From Malachius bipustulatus (lineage: Eukaryota; Arthropoda; Insecta; Coleoptera; Melyridae), in contig OU342631.1 of the NCBI GenBank assembly GCA_910589415.1, positions 9,114,001 to 9,178,000 on the forward strand: a stretch of DNA of 64,000 nt, in the 5' to 3' direction. Every line of letters starts with the position of its first letter. Within the stretch, counting starts at the first letter, position 1. Positions 11,986 to 22,056 of the stretch are shown here, piece by piece. The notes under the pieces are model-generated. The model was not told where the DNA came from and made no database searches. It saw only the letters and a list, made by a program, of their open reading frames with translations. The position numbers and the translations under genes are program-made.

Positions 11986-13045
11986 CAGAAAATCAGTCAA
12001 TGAACATCGAGTGACAACTTTTGCGGCACCTTGCATAAGGTGAGCGAGCGGGAGATGTATTTTAACAGTGAGCGTCAGACGAAACCCTCATAGTCAGTGC
12101 ATGAGAGAGTCAGATCAGCTACTTCTGATCTGACCTTTTTCTCTTACACAGAGAAATTGCCACTTTCAGGATGTCATGGTTTTCATCATTTTTTTTTTCG
12201 AATAAGTGGGTAGAAAATGTGTTGTGCCTAATTGTAGAAGTTGATGCGATGAAACTATCACAGGTATTTCATCAATTGGCATACCAACATTTAAATAATA
12301 ATAAAATTAAAACATAAGAGCACACGGTGTGAAGAGTGCGACTGACTGCGACAACACACCTGGGTATTGTGACGATTTCTGTCCGCGTTTACAGCTCTCG
12401 TCCGTTCACCTTAATAAATATATATCTTACACCGTGAAAAGGGTTATTTGTGGGTAACCAGAATTGATAATACGCTCTAGGGAGCGAGGAGTAGGTACTA
12501 ATAACGTCAGCGATTTGTCAGCGAAAGCTTACTCATTCTTACTTGATACAAATTAATTAAAAAGCAGAGAAACGATTTTAAAACTGCTACGATTTTTTGC
12601 AGGGGACTATTTTCATGGAAGTCTGGCAGTGCACGAGTACGAATCTATCACTATACAGCTAATAGTAAAAAGCTAAAAAACTGACTATGAGATATTCGAA
12701 TCAAGTAAGCTCCAATCGAACAGGGCTCAGAACGAAAAGAGATGTAATATTAGTGGAAGGATAACGAACTGGCAATGGAATTGCTAGGTTTTCTAATTAG
12801 AGATATCCGGGTTTTTGAACGTTACCATGACAACTCGCTGTCTGGTCAGATTGATCTGTACTCGTAATTCTTGTACCAATGAAAATGAGTGCAATAATGA
12901 TATACTATAGCTAGTTATATGGATTTTAAAATCATTTTCATTAGGGCTGGTATTCAAAAACATGTGCTTTATGAAGAAATATTTACTAACCAGTCGATAG
13001 AGACATCTTGAATAATTTTCTTAAATAGCACTGTAATGCATTTAT
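11986..13045. other. Intergenic DNA with one short perfect hairpin
   Basis: No gene is supported. A perfect 10-bp inverted repeat (GTCAGATCAG at 12109-12118 and its complement at 12125-12134) with a 6-base loop is followed by a T run. It is too short to call an RNA gene. Confidence 0.4.
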
Positions 13046-13445
13046 GGCGGTAAAGTTTTTTATACGCGTACCCTACATCGAAAATAGACTTGTTTTCTCG
13101 AGTAAAAATTCCTAGCGATCTTTTTCTTAAAAGTAGCATGTTAATTCACGGACCCTTGATTCGGTGTAAAATGGGCAACACCTGAAAGGTGCACTGCGCG
13201 CACAAAAAAAACGTCTTGCGTAGAAAACGTGGAAGTCGATCGAGGCGTGACATTGAGGCTCTCTTATTGATCCACGGGCGTACGTGTGATAATATCTTTC
13301 TTACCTAAATCTATCTTTTTTATCTTTTCCAGTGCCTGTACCTTTTTAAACAAAACACAACAGCTTCTAGCTTTCTATCTTAACGAAATTTCAGTCGGAA
13401 TTTAATAAACGACGGGTGTTTGGGCTAGTTCTGAAAAGCTAAATG
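13046..13445. repeat. Dispersed repeat, copy 1 of a pair (partner 43667-44112)
   Basis: This segment aligns by eye with 43667-44112 in the same orientation. Shared blocks include TACATCGAAAATAGA, TTGTTTTCTCGAG, AAAATTCCTAG, TTTATCTTTTCC, GTGCCTGTA and TTTTAACGAAATT-like words. The middle (about 13200-13290) is unrelated between the copies. No coding domain is present. It is probably non-coding sequence of a transposable element; family unknown. Confidence 0.6.
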
Positions 13446-13900
13446 AAGAAATTTGTTGAGTTGATTCAAGGTTTCTAAAGATAGGGACAAGTCCTATCAA
13501 AAAGAAATAAGTAAAAAAGAACCTAAGATACTTAATTTTTGTTGCTTTAACTAAATTTTCTAATTGGTATTGAAGAAATCTCCGTCCCGATCTTGGATTC
13601 CAAATAATAGCCCTATAGTGACTCTTTTATTAGGAAGAAGAGTCCAAAATGTAATCACCTCCCGGTGATAATTTTCATCGTCCTGTACACCACCAGGCGC
13701 AATCTTAATTAGACATTAAGGCATATCATGGCAATAATTTCGTCCGCGTGTATAATAACACCCAGAAATTGTTCCTGTCTTGCGAGGAACTCACGTTACT
13801 CTCCAGGGAACTCTGACTGTGCTTCCAACGTGCCCTCGAGAATCAGCCCTAGTACGCAATTACGGTTCCAAGTGCTGAATAACGAGATATAAAGGACAAG
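13446..13900. other. Intergenic DNA upstream of a candidate promoter
   Basis: No coding or repeat signal was recognised. Base composition rises in GC toward 13900. Confidence 0.4.
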
Positions 13901-13904
13901 GTGT

Positions 13905-14024
13905 AACGATCCGCCGCTGCACTAGTGACGTACGTCTCGCTGGGCGGAGCGCTACGACATGTGGCAATTTAGTGCTAATCGCTAATGAAGCCAACCGGCA
14001 TTAAAAGGGCATGCTTGTATAAAT
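13905..14024 (+). promoter_or_regulatory. Candidate TATA-type core promoter
   Basis: A TATAAAT box lies at 14018-14024, after a GC-richer block (13905-13960) that contains the palindrome GACGTACGTC. The expected transcription start is about 25-32 bp downstream, near 14045-14056. A candidate first exon with an ATG directly at a splice donor follows at 14093. No canonical TCAGT initiator is visible, so this rests on TATA spacing and the exon that follows. It is inferred, not proven. Confidence 0.4.
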
Positions 14025-14047
14025 TGGGATATTAAATCACATCGGTC

Positions 14048-14095
14048 GTTCGACCGAGCCATTTCAATAATTCCAACGAAACGAGACCAGATATG
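14048..14095 (+). other. Candidate first exon ending ATG|GTGAG
   Basis: From the expected start about 25-30 bp after the TATA box, a short leader runs to an ATG at 14093-14095. That ATG is immediately followed by GTGAGC, a good 5' splice site. A first exon made of the 5' UTR plus the start codon or a few codons is a known architecture of insect secreted-protein genes, notably cuticle proteins. No second exon with a signal peptide is visible before the satellite array at 15.1 kb, so intron 1 would have to be long or the call is wrong. The gene product cannot be named. Confidence 0.35.
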
Positions 14096-14100
14096 GTGAG

Positions 14101-14994
14101 CTCAGAAAGCAAAATTATTCAATAATAAAGGGCTTTAGGTTGAAGGCCCTTTAAGTGAACCTTTTCACTTGTGCATATTGGCACTAGTGCAATATCTGGA
14201 GCCATCTTCCTCCTCTTTGGTTTGTTTAAAAAATATTAATACAAACCTGACATTGGAAAAAAAGGATTCAATCTTCTCCATAGCTGCATGTCTTCGTTAA
14301 ATTCTGATTCAAGCTCGGGATAACTTCAAAACGTGGATGAACAATAATTGCAGAATTGGCAACATCGACCTGATTTCATAATATGATTTGGCAAGTGCGG
14401 ATACCCCGTTTTAAGCGATTCCAGAAGGGCGAAGGGCAGGTCGTAAATTTTACGTTCAGTTTGACTTGATCAGCGTCCAAAGTAAATTATCGGGATATAT
14501 TACTTCATTATGCCCTGTTTAACTGAAAATTTCACCTGCGAAGTCGAGGGCAAAAATAATTAATACCGTGGAAGAGGCCGTAAACTCCGGAATAGAACGC
14601 GGAAGTTCGGAAGGGTTTTCGTCACGGCATTTCCGATTTCTGAAACTATCAAAGGCGCCAGAGGTGATTATTCCCCTTATTCCCTCCTAATCCCTATTAT
14701 TCATTTACAGTGACGTTATTCTGTCATGTCCCAATGATCTTGTAATTATTATCTAACTTGGATGGTGATAGATAGTCATCAGTTTAAACTTTTACAATCA
14801 AGATTTGAAGAATTTTCTTATTAGAATTAGAATTATTGTTGTTAAGAACTCTAGTGAAGCCCCCGAATTGTATCAAACCACTATATTTTTCAGAGTTTTC
14901 AGTAGAACTAGGATAGTTCTGGAGTTCTCTATATAAATTTTAAATAGTTTTGGGGGCTAATTTCATGTTCACGCGGCCCCCACTTTTTTCAGAA
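14101..14994. other. AT-rich DNA grading into degenerate satellite
   Basis: No gene is seen. From about 14840 the words AGTTCTGGAGTTCT, AAGAACTC and GTGAAGCCCCC echo the 161-bp satellite monomer, suggesting old decayed units at the array edge. Confidence 0.45.
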
Positions 14995-17398
14995 AATGAG
15001 TTCTGGTGTCAAAAGTGGCAAAAAAACTTGAAGTTCTAGAGTTCCTGTATATTTTCGCAAATAGTTCCGCGATTTTTTTTTCCTAAATTTTTGAAAAAAA
15101 TTTGACGGAAATGAGTTCTGATTAGAGTTCTAGGTAGCCCCCGGAGAGTTTTATAGAAAAGTTTTCTGCCACTTTTGCGAGAAATCAACAGTTTGGTTGT
15201 TAATTGCGAAAATGGTTGCCAATAATAAAATAATACCGCATCAAGATTCAGTTGTGAAAGAATCACCGAAAATGAGTTCTGGTTAGAGTTCTGGGTAGCC
15301 CATGAAGAGTTCTATAGAAAGTCTTCTTTCCACTTTTGCGAGAAATCAACAGTTTGGTTGTTAATTGCGAAAATGGTTGCCAATAATAAAATACTACCGC
15401 ATCAAGATTCAGTTATGAAAGAATCATCGAAAATAAGTTCTGGTTAGAGTTCTGGGTAGTCCATGAAGAGTTCTATAGAAAGTCCCTCTTCCACTTTTGC
15501 GAGAAATCAACAGTTTGGTTGTTAATTGCGAAAATGATTGCCAAAAATATAATACTACCGCATCAAGATTCAGTTATGAAAGAATCATCGAAAATAAGTT
15601 CTGGTTAGAGTTCTGACTAGCCCTTGAAGAGTTCTATAGAAAGTCCCTCGTCCACTTTTGCGAGAAATCAACAGTTTGGTTGTTAATTGCGAAAATGATT
15701 GCCAAAAATAAAATACTACCGCATCAAGATTCAGTTATGAAAGAATCATCGAAAATAAGTTCTGGTTAGAGTTCTGGGTAGCCCTTGAAGAGTTCTATAG
15801 AAAGTCCCTCGTCCACTTTTGCGAGAAATCAACAGTTTGGTTGTTAATTGCGAAAATGATTGCCAAAAATAAAATACTACCGCATCAAGATTCAGTTATG
15901 AAAGAATCACCGAAAATGAGTTCTGGTTAGAGTTCTGAGTAGCCCTTGAAGAGTTCTATAGAAAGTCCCTCTTCCACTTTTGCGAGAAATCAACAGTTTG
16001 GTTGTTAATTCCGAAAATGATTGCCAAAAATAAAATACTACCGCATCAAGATTCAGTTATGAAAGAATCATCGAAAATAAGTTCTGGTTAGAGTTCTGGG
16101 TAGCCCTTGAAGAGTTCTATAGAAAGTCCTTCTTCCACTTTTGCGAGAAATCAACAGTTTGGTTGTTAATTGCGAAAATGATTGCCAAAAATAAAATACT
16201 ACCGCATCAAGATTCAGTTATGAAAGAATCATCGAAAATAAGTTCTGGTTAGAGTTCTGACTAGCCCTTGAAGAGTTCTATAGAAAGTCCCTCGTCCACT
16301 TTTGCGAGAAATCAACAGTTTGGTTGTTAATTGCGAAAATGATTGCCAAAAATAAAATACTACCGCATCAAGATTCAGTTATGAAAGAATCATCGAAAAT
16401 AAGTTCTGGTTAGAGTTCTGGGTAGCCCTTGAAGAGTTCTATAGAAAGTCCCTCGTCCACTTTTGCGAGAAATCAACAGTTTGGTTGTTAATTGCGAAAA
16501 TGATTGCCAAAAATAAAATACTACCGCATCAAGATTCAGTTATGAAAGAATCACCGAAAATGAGTTCTGGTTAGAGTTCTGAGTAGCCCTTGTAGCCCTT
16601 GAAGAGTTCTATAGAAAGTCCCTCTTCCACTTTTGCGAGAAATCAACAGTTTGGTTGTTAATTGCGAAAATGATTGCCAAAAATAAAATACTACCGCATC
16701 AAGATTCAGTTATGAAAGAATCATCGAAAATAAGTTCTGGTTAGAGTTCTGACTAGCCCTTGAAGAGTTCTATAGAAAGTCCCTCGTCCACTTTTGCGAG
16801 AAATCAACAGTTTGGTTGTTAATTGCGAAAATGATTGCCAAAAATAAAATACTACCGCATCAAGATTCAGTTATGAAAGAATCATCGAAAATAAGTTCTG
16901 GTTAGAGTTCTGGGTAGCCCTTGAAGAGTTCTATAGAAAGTCCCTCGTCCACTTTTGCGAGAAATCAACAGTTTGGTTGTTAATTGCGAAAATGATTGCC
17001 AAAAATAAAATACTACCGCATCAAGATTCAGTTATGAAAGAATCACCGAAAATGAGTTCTGGTTAGAGTTCTGAGTAGCCCTTGAAGAGTTCTATAGAAA
17101 GTCCCTCTTCCACTTTTGCGAGAAATCAACAGTTTGGTTGTTAATTCCGAAAATGATTGCCAAAAATAAAATACTACCGCATCAAGATTCAGTTATGAAA
17201 GAATCATCGAAAATAAGTGCTGGTTAGAGTTCTGGGTAGCCCTTGAAGAGTTCTATAGAAAGTCCTTCTTCCACTTTTGCGAGAAATCAACAGTTTGGTT
17301 GTTAATTGCGAAAATGATTGCCAAAAATAAAATACTACCGCATCAAGATTCAGTTATGAAAGAATCACGGAAAATAAGTTCTGGTTAGAGTTCTGAAA
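14995..17398. repeat. 161-bp satellite array with four-unit higher-order repeat
   Basis: The word GTTCTGGTTAGAGTTCTG or a close variant recurs at 15115, 15276, 15437, 15598, 15759, 15920, 16081, 16242, 16403, 16564, 16734, 16895, 17056, 17217 and 17378. Spacing is exactly 161 bp except one 170-bp step. A more degenerate partial unit starts near 15000. Diagnostic bases define four monomer types: C (GACTAG, CTCGTCC), D (GGGTAG, CTCGTCC, ending CACCGAAAATGA), E (GAGTAG, CTCTTCC) and F (GGGTAG, CCTTCTTCC). They occur in the order C-D-E-F, C-D-E, C-D-E-F from 15598 on. The longer unit at 16564 carries a duplicated TAGCCCTTG, and the F unit after it is missing. All frames across it are non-coding shadows. 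Confidence 0.95.
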
Positions 17399-18038
17399 AG
17401 TGCAAACCATTTTTTTTTTTTCAGGTAGGTACGGTCCTGGATTTTCAATTTGCCGATAGGTCATTTTCAAGTGCCTTATCGGTAGAAGAGTGTTTCTGCT
17501 AAAGTTGGATTTCATCAAACTGTTGCAGAGATGTCGCCATGCATTTTAAATATGTGCCCAAATAAAGAAAACACCCTCTGTATCTTCGTACCTGTTGGCC
17601 CAAGAAAAAAAAGCCATAAATTTAGATTTGGTTCGATGTCCCGCATCTGGTTTTTAACTACGTGGCATTAGTTATGAATCATCCTGTACATCAATGGTTC
17701 AATGCCAGTGTACCGTTAATACATAATCAGCACTCTTGTCTCGGTACATCTTGTCAATGGTCATGGTCAAGATTTATTGATAAACATTAATTGTTTAGGT
17801 ATTGCGGTGTCAATTTACCGACGACAACTTTCTTATATAAATTTCTTATTTTCTTACATTTTAGAAGTTGCATTTTCTCGTAAAAATTGTAAATAAATAT
17901 GTTAATACCTAATCGTATAAAAAAATTTTATAATATAAATAAGGAACAAACCGAACTCGATCGAGCTCAGCTTAAAATCTCAAGCGTTTCGTGTGTACCT
18001 CGATAATAAATAATTCAAGTTACTACCACCGAAAACTA
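17399..18038. other. AT-rich DNA between satellite and copia element
   Basis: No gene is seen. A run of 12 or more T precedes CAGGTAGGTACGG at about 17410-17440. The last bases before 18039 form the left flank of the copia insertion. Confidence 0.45.
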
Positions 18039-18673
18039 TGGAAATTAGGTCATTTAGAAGTTCATATAATATTATACTTGTTTATTTATTTATTTCATAC
18101 TAATAGATGCAGACATCATCTCATGTTTTTCAACAACAACTCATAAGCTACTACTCAACAACTTTTTAATATACTTGTCAGTTAGTAACCATAGAGTATA
18201 CACACCAATATAATTCAGATGAGAGTTAACACTATTGATAGGTATAGTCCAATAAAGTCTAAAAAGTCATACGTATCGATTAAGAATACACATCCTTTTG
18301 ATAATTCGATTTATTTTGTTTCATATGCGTGGTTTTTATAGTAACCGTCCAGTTTGTCTAAACACTCCATCCCGCATAAATAAGTATACGTCAACATTGG
18401 TTTTGAATGAGAATTAAATGCACAACACAGAGGATAGAATGTCATTACGTAAATAAATTTTATGTAGTTGTCAGTGGCTCTCAAACTGACGTAAGCGCTT
18501 CAATTCATTGTTTGAATGATTCCTTCAAAAATTTACGCTCGTTCACAACTTGGCAATTAACTGTTTGACATTTTCTGGTGAAATTAAAAATATTAATTCG
18601 GACGGTTAGTGTGACGTCACATCTGACTTTTTAAAGTTAATCCTACTATATCAGTACTCAACTATTATAATAT
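18039..18673 (-). repeat. Copia 3' LTR interrupted by a MITE
   Basis: It starts TGGAAATTAGG on the plus strand and ends CTATTATAATAT, matching the other LTR base for base over long stretches. Differences are the MITE at 18245-18648 and a 4-bp indel near 18113. On the element's strand it begins TATTATAATAG and ends CCTAATTTCCA. Confidence 0.92.
18245..18648. mobile_element. 404-bp TA-flanked MITE inside the copia LTR (copy 1)
   Basis: It begins TAGTCCAATAAA and ends TTAATCCTACTA, with imperfect terminal inverted repeats of about 25 bp (TATAGT.. / ..ACTATA including the TA, with the shared inner word AAAAAGTCA). It is flanked by TA (18243-18244 and 18649-18650). The other LTR keeps the uninterrupted site GATAGGTATCAGTACTC, which proves both the boundaries and that insertion came after the copia element. 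TA duplication fits a Tc1/mariner-type nonautonomous element. Its internal sequence has no convincing ORF. Confidence 0.92.
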
Positions 18674-18816
18674 CCGCCCCCAATAGGTCAAACTCTCAAG
18701 AGATCAGAAATAAATGATAACAGATACAATAAGATAAAAACAAAACACATATTATTCATCTGACAATAACTATCAAAGTCTTAAACAGAAAATACAAGTC
18801 CTACTTCAATCAAAAA
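18674..18816 (-). other. Copia 3' untranslated region and polypurine tract
   Basis: Between the stop codon of gag-pol and the 3' LTR the minus strand carries ATTGGGGGCGGA immediately before the LTR. This is the expected plus-strand primer for reverse transcription. No additional frame is present. Confidence 0.75.
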
Positions 18817-21800
18817 CTAAGATCTATCTAAGGATACAATATTTAATTGGTTTCTGAAAAACTTAAATTTATTACTTGAGAGTGCTTTGGTAAATATATC
18901 AGCTTCTTGCTTATCTGACTGTACATACATTAAATTGATTTTATTTTCCAAAATACAATCTCTAATGAAATGATGTCTCACATCAATGTGTTTAGTCCGC
19001 TTCGACTCCAGGGTCGAGGCCATTTTTATACACGACATATTATCTTCAAAGATATCAATAGGTGATATATTTTTCTTTAAAATTTCTGAAATTATTTGAT
19101 CAACAAAAATACTTTCTGTAATGCAAGAGGCAAGAGCTACATATTCAGCTTCAGCACTTGAAAGAGATACTGTACTCTGCTTTTTAGTCTTCCAATAAAT
19201 AACATTTCTATTTAATTTTATAACAAAACCTGTGATACTTTTTCTATCATTTATACAATTCGCAAAGTCAGAGTCAACAAACGAAGTAATGTTAACATTT
19301 GAATCAACATTTTTAACATATTTCAATCCAAAGTCTTTTGTATTTTTCAATGTTCCAAGTTCTTCATTGATTGCACTCTTCCATCCTTTATCTTTTATAG
19401 CTTCGTCATATGTGTTTGGCACCTCTGTGATTAAGTTTCCAGCTGATAACGCCATCATCATATTAAATTCCAGGTCATAATCTTCCAGATATTTTGGTAT
19501 TCGTTTTTCTCTGGTACTTCTTCGATTATTTGTCTCTTTAGTTTTCGTTTCACTTTTAGATGGATTATTTTCTGCTTCTTCTTCTTCTTCTTTCATTAAT
19601 TCATCATTTTCATTTTGATCACTGAAGTCAATTCCAACCTGCTCTTCCTCTACCGAATTAATTTTTCCTCTTTCATTGAATATTACATTTCTAGCGTGTA
19701 CAACTTTATTTTCCTGTAAATCCCACAGTCTGTATCCATTGTCTGTGTAACCAATCATTATCATTTTCTTACTCCGAGCGTCAATTTTTGACTTTCTATC
19801 TTCTTTTGGAATTAAATTAAATGCTTCGCAACCAAACAGTTTTATCTTCTTCATATCTGGTTTGTAACCATACCAAATTTCTGCTGGGGTTTGGTGATTA
19901 GGTAGAACATTGGTTTCTGTTCTGTTAATTAAATAGACAGCACAACGGACAGCTTCTCCCCAAAACATTTTATCTAGATTTGAATCTATTATTAGACATC
20001 TGGCTGTGTTCATAATATTTTTATTAAAATTTTCAGCCACACCATTTTGTTGTGGATTCCTTGGGATTGTATACTGAATATGAATTCCATGTTGCTTACA
20101 TAAATCTTTAAAACTTTTTGACGTATATTCTCCACCATTATCGCAACGGATTCTTTCGATTTTCCTTCCAAACTTAGAATATGTCATGTCTATAAATTCT
20201 TTGAATTTTTGTAGTACTTCACTCTTATGGGATATTAAGTATATTATACAAAAATGTGAAAAGTGATCAATGAAGCTCACATAGTAATGATTTCCATCAT
20301 GGGTAGTTGGATTTATTGGTCCGCACACATCACTTGAGATGACTTCTAAAATTCTACTCGGTTTTCTATATTCAGGGATTCTGTAATACGGTTTCTTTAT
20401 TTGTTTTCCTTTAATGCATGTTTCACATATTCCAGGACAAGGAAATATTGACGAATGTCCCATTTTCCTATGCATTAAAACATCATCAACTTTGGCAGTA
20501 CATACTGTATTATTCTCCGAGTATTTCATAGTAACAGTATAAAGATTTCCAGTTAATTTTCCTTTTAGAATTTCCTTACTTCCTTTCTTGATTATCACTT
20601 CATTATTTTTAAATAGAACTTCTAATCCATTTTCTTCTAGTTTTCTGACTGACAGCAAATTACAAAATAATCCTTCACAGACCCACACATTATTTATTAT
20701 GACACTTTGGTTGTTAATTGTCTTAACACACATGTTTCCTTCTCTGTACGCTCTTATAACTGAACCTGATTTCGCTAGATTTATACTATAGTTTATGTTT
20801 TCTGAGTTAGTTACAAATTGTTCAAATTCACTTTTTATTAAATGATGCGTCGCACCACTGTCTATTACAAATGTTATGTTTAAATTATCTGTTACCTGTA
20901 CATTTTCAACGGTGGTTAAAAATGATATGGGGTTATCATCTTGATGTTCATGATTACTATTATTTTCTTCTGCAACATTTGCTGTTCTTCCTTGCCATCT
21001 TGAATTTCCTCCATATCCTCTATATGTCTGCCTACATTCTGAACGCCTATGTCCTATTTTCCCACAATTGTGACAAGTGAATGGAAAACCATTGGTACCA
21101 CTGTTATTATCATTCCTTACGTTATGGTGATTAAAATTTCTATGACTTCCACCTCTGTAATTGTTGTTTGCGTTTCCACCTCTGTAGCTATTCATTCTGT
21201 TTTCACCACCTCCTCTATTTCCTACATTTCCATAGTTTCTTCCCTTTCTGTATCCAGCAAAAACTGCATCATTATTGGTTTGTTTTTCTTCGTTAGACTT
21301 AGCTTGACGAGCTTCTTCCATAAGAAGTTTGTTTTTAACAAATTCTAATGTAACCTTTGCTTCATCTTGGGTAAAAATAACATCCATTGCAGTAACAATT
21401 CCTTGATATGACTCAGGCATGGATGAAAGTAATTGCGATATTATTTCACCCTGTTCCAGTTTGCCACCAGCAGCCCTTAGTTCATAAACTGTGTGTTCGA
21501 ATTCTGTTAGGAAAACATTTAACGAGACTCCTTCAATGAACTTCAACGACCTTAATTTTCTCTGCAATTGTACTTGCGTTGCAATTCCACTTTTCAGATA
21601 TGTTCCTCTGAGAGTGTTGATTATTTCTTTTGCTGAGGTTTTATCTTTAATTAATTCTAGGATATTATCTGCTATGCATGTGACAAGAATATTCCGTGCT
21701 TTAACATCGTTTTTCATGAAGGTAGCACGCTCTGCTGCTTCTGAGGGTGCATCCTGAGTTAGAACAGAGAGGACATCAGCTTGTTCCAGTATCAATTTTA

Positions 21801-21876
21801 CTCGAAATTCCCAGTTTGAAAACGACTTTCCATCAAATGGTTTCACATTACAGGTTTGCACAACGTTTGAAGACAT
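18817..21876 (-). CDS. Copia gag-pol polyprotein lacking the reverse-transcriptase core
   Basis: The 1019-residue open frame runs without a stop in this order. Residues 1-220 are a copia gag (UBN2-type) domain. A CCHC zinc knuckle (CHNCGKIGHRRSEC) is near residue 267. The aspartic protease motif DSGATHH is near 337. The integrase has an HH-CC domain near 463-490 and a catalytic core with DVCGPI near 515, DNGGEYTS near 578 and PQQNGVAE near 607. An acidic linker ends RSTREKRIPKYLEDY. Then WKSAINEELGTLKNTKDF (about residue 846) jumps directly to GLKYVKN and the RNase H domain (VDSDFAN, SSAEAEY, EDNMSC, HIDVRHHFIRD). The whole RT polymerase with its YVDD box, roughly 300-390 residues by comparison with Drosophila copia (about 1400 aa), is missing in frame. 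The element could make particles, protease and integrase but not cDNA without RT supplied in trans (inference). Start chosen at 21876, 163 bp inside the PBS. Confidence 0.93.
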   Translation of the reverse strand: MSSNVVQTCNVKPFDGKSFSNWEFRVKLILEQADVLSVLTQDAPSEAAERATFMKNDVKARNILVTCIADNILELIKDKTSAKEIINTLRGTYLKSGIATQVQLQRKLRSLKFIEGVSLNVFLTEFEHTVYELRAAGGKLEQGEIISQLLSSMPESYQGIVTAMDVIFTQDEAKVTLEFVKNKLLMEEARQAKSNEEKQTNNDAVFAGYRKGRNYGNVGNRGGGENRMNSYRGGNANNNYRGGSHRNFNHHNVRNDNNSGTNGFPFTCHNCGKIGHRRSECRQTYRGYGGNSRWQGRTANVAEENNSNHEHQDDNPISFLTTVENVQVTDNLNITFVIDSGATHHLIKSEFEQFVTNSENINYSINLAKSGSVIRAYREGNMCVKTINNQSVIINNVWVCEGLFCNLLSVRKLEENGLEVLFKNNEVIIKKGSKEILKGKLTGNLYTVTMKYSENNTVCTAKVDDVLMHRKMGHSSIFPCPGICETCIKGKQIKKPYYRIPEYRKPSRILEVISSDVCGPINPTTHDGNHYYVSFIDHFSHFCIIYLISHKSEVLQKFKEFIDMTYSKFGRKIERIRCDNGGEYTSKSFKDLCKQHGIHIQYTIPRNPQQNGVAENFNKNIMNTARCLIIDSNLDKMFWGEAVRCAVYLINRTETNVLPNHQTPAEIWYGYKPDMKKIKLFGCEAFNLIPKEDRKSKIDARSKKMIMIGYTDNGYRLWDLQENKVVHARNVIFNERGKINSVEEEQVGIDFSDQNENDELMKEEEEEAENNPSKSETKTKETNNRRSTREKRIPKYLEDYDLEFNMMMALSAGNLITEVPNTYDEAIKDKGWKSAINEELGTLKNTKDFGLKYVKNVDSNVNITSFVDSDFANCINDRKSITGFVIKLNRNVIYWKTKKQSTVSLSSAEAEYVALASCITESIFVDQIISEILKKNISPIDIFEDNMSCIKMASTLESKRTKHIDVRHHFIRDCILENKINLMYVQSDKQEADIFTKALSSNKFKFFRNQLNIVSLDRS

Positions 21877-22036
21877 TTTTATTCCGTGTATTACTTCCGT
21901 TTTTACGTTTTATACAACTTTTATTTCATGTGATCTTCATTAAATTATGACATAATTCTGACACTTTTAATTTCCGAATTTTCCGATGTTTCACAAGCAC
22001 TTATTCAGTTTGATTTTTCTTTTATGTTATTCCCTT

Positions 22037-22054
22037 GACCTGGGCCTCATAACC
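22037..22054 (-). other. Copia primer-binding site, internal tRNA-iMet type
   Basis: The minus strand reads GGTTATGAGGCCCAGG starting 2 bp after the LTR. It resembles the Drosophila copia primer site, which pairs with an internal (half-molecule) initiator tRNA-Met. The match rests on my knowledge of that family. Confidence 0.75.
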
Positions 22055-22056
22055 TA

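Noticed and set aside
14995..17398. Regular repeats that could suggest a CRISPR array
   Set aside because: The whole 161-bp unit is repeated with no variable spacers, and the context is eukaryotic, so this is a satellite.
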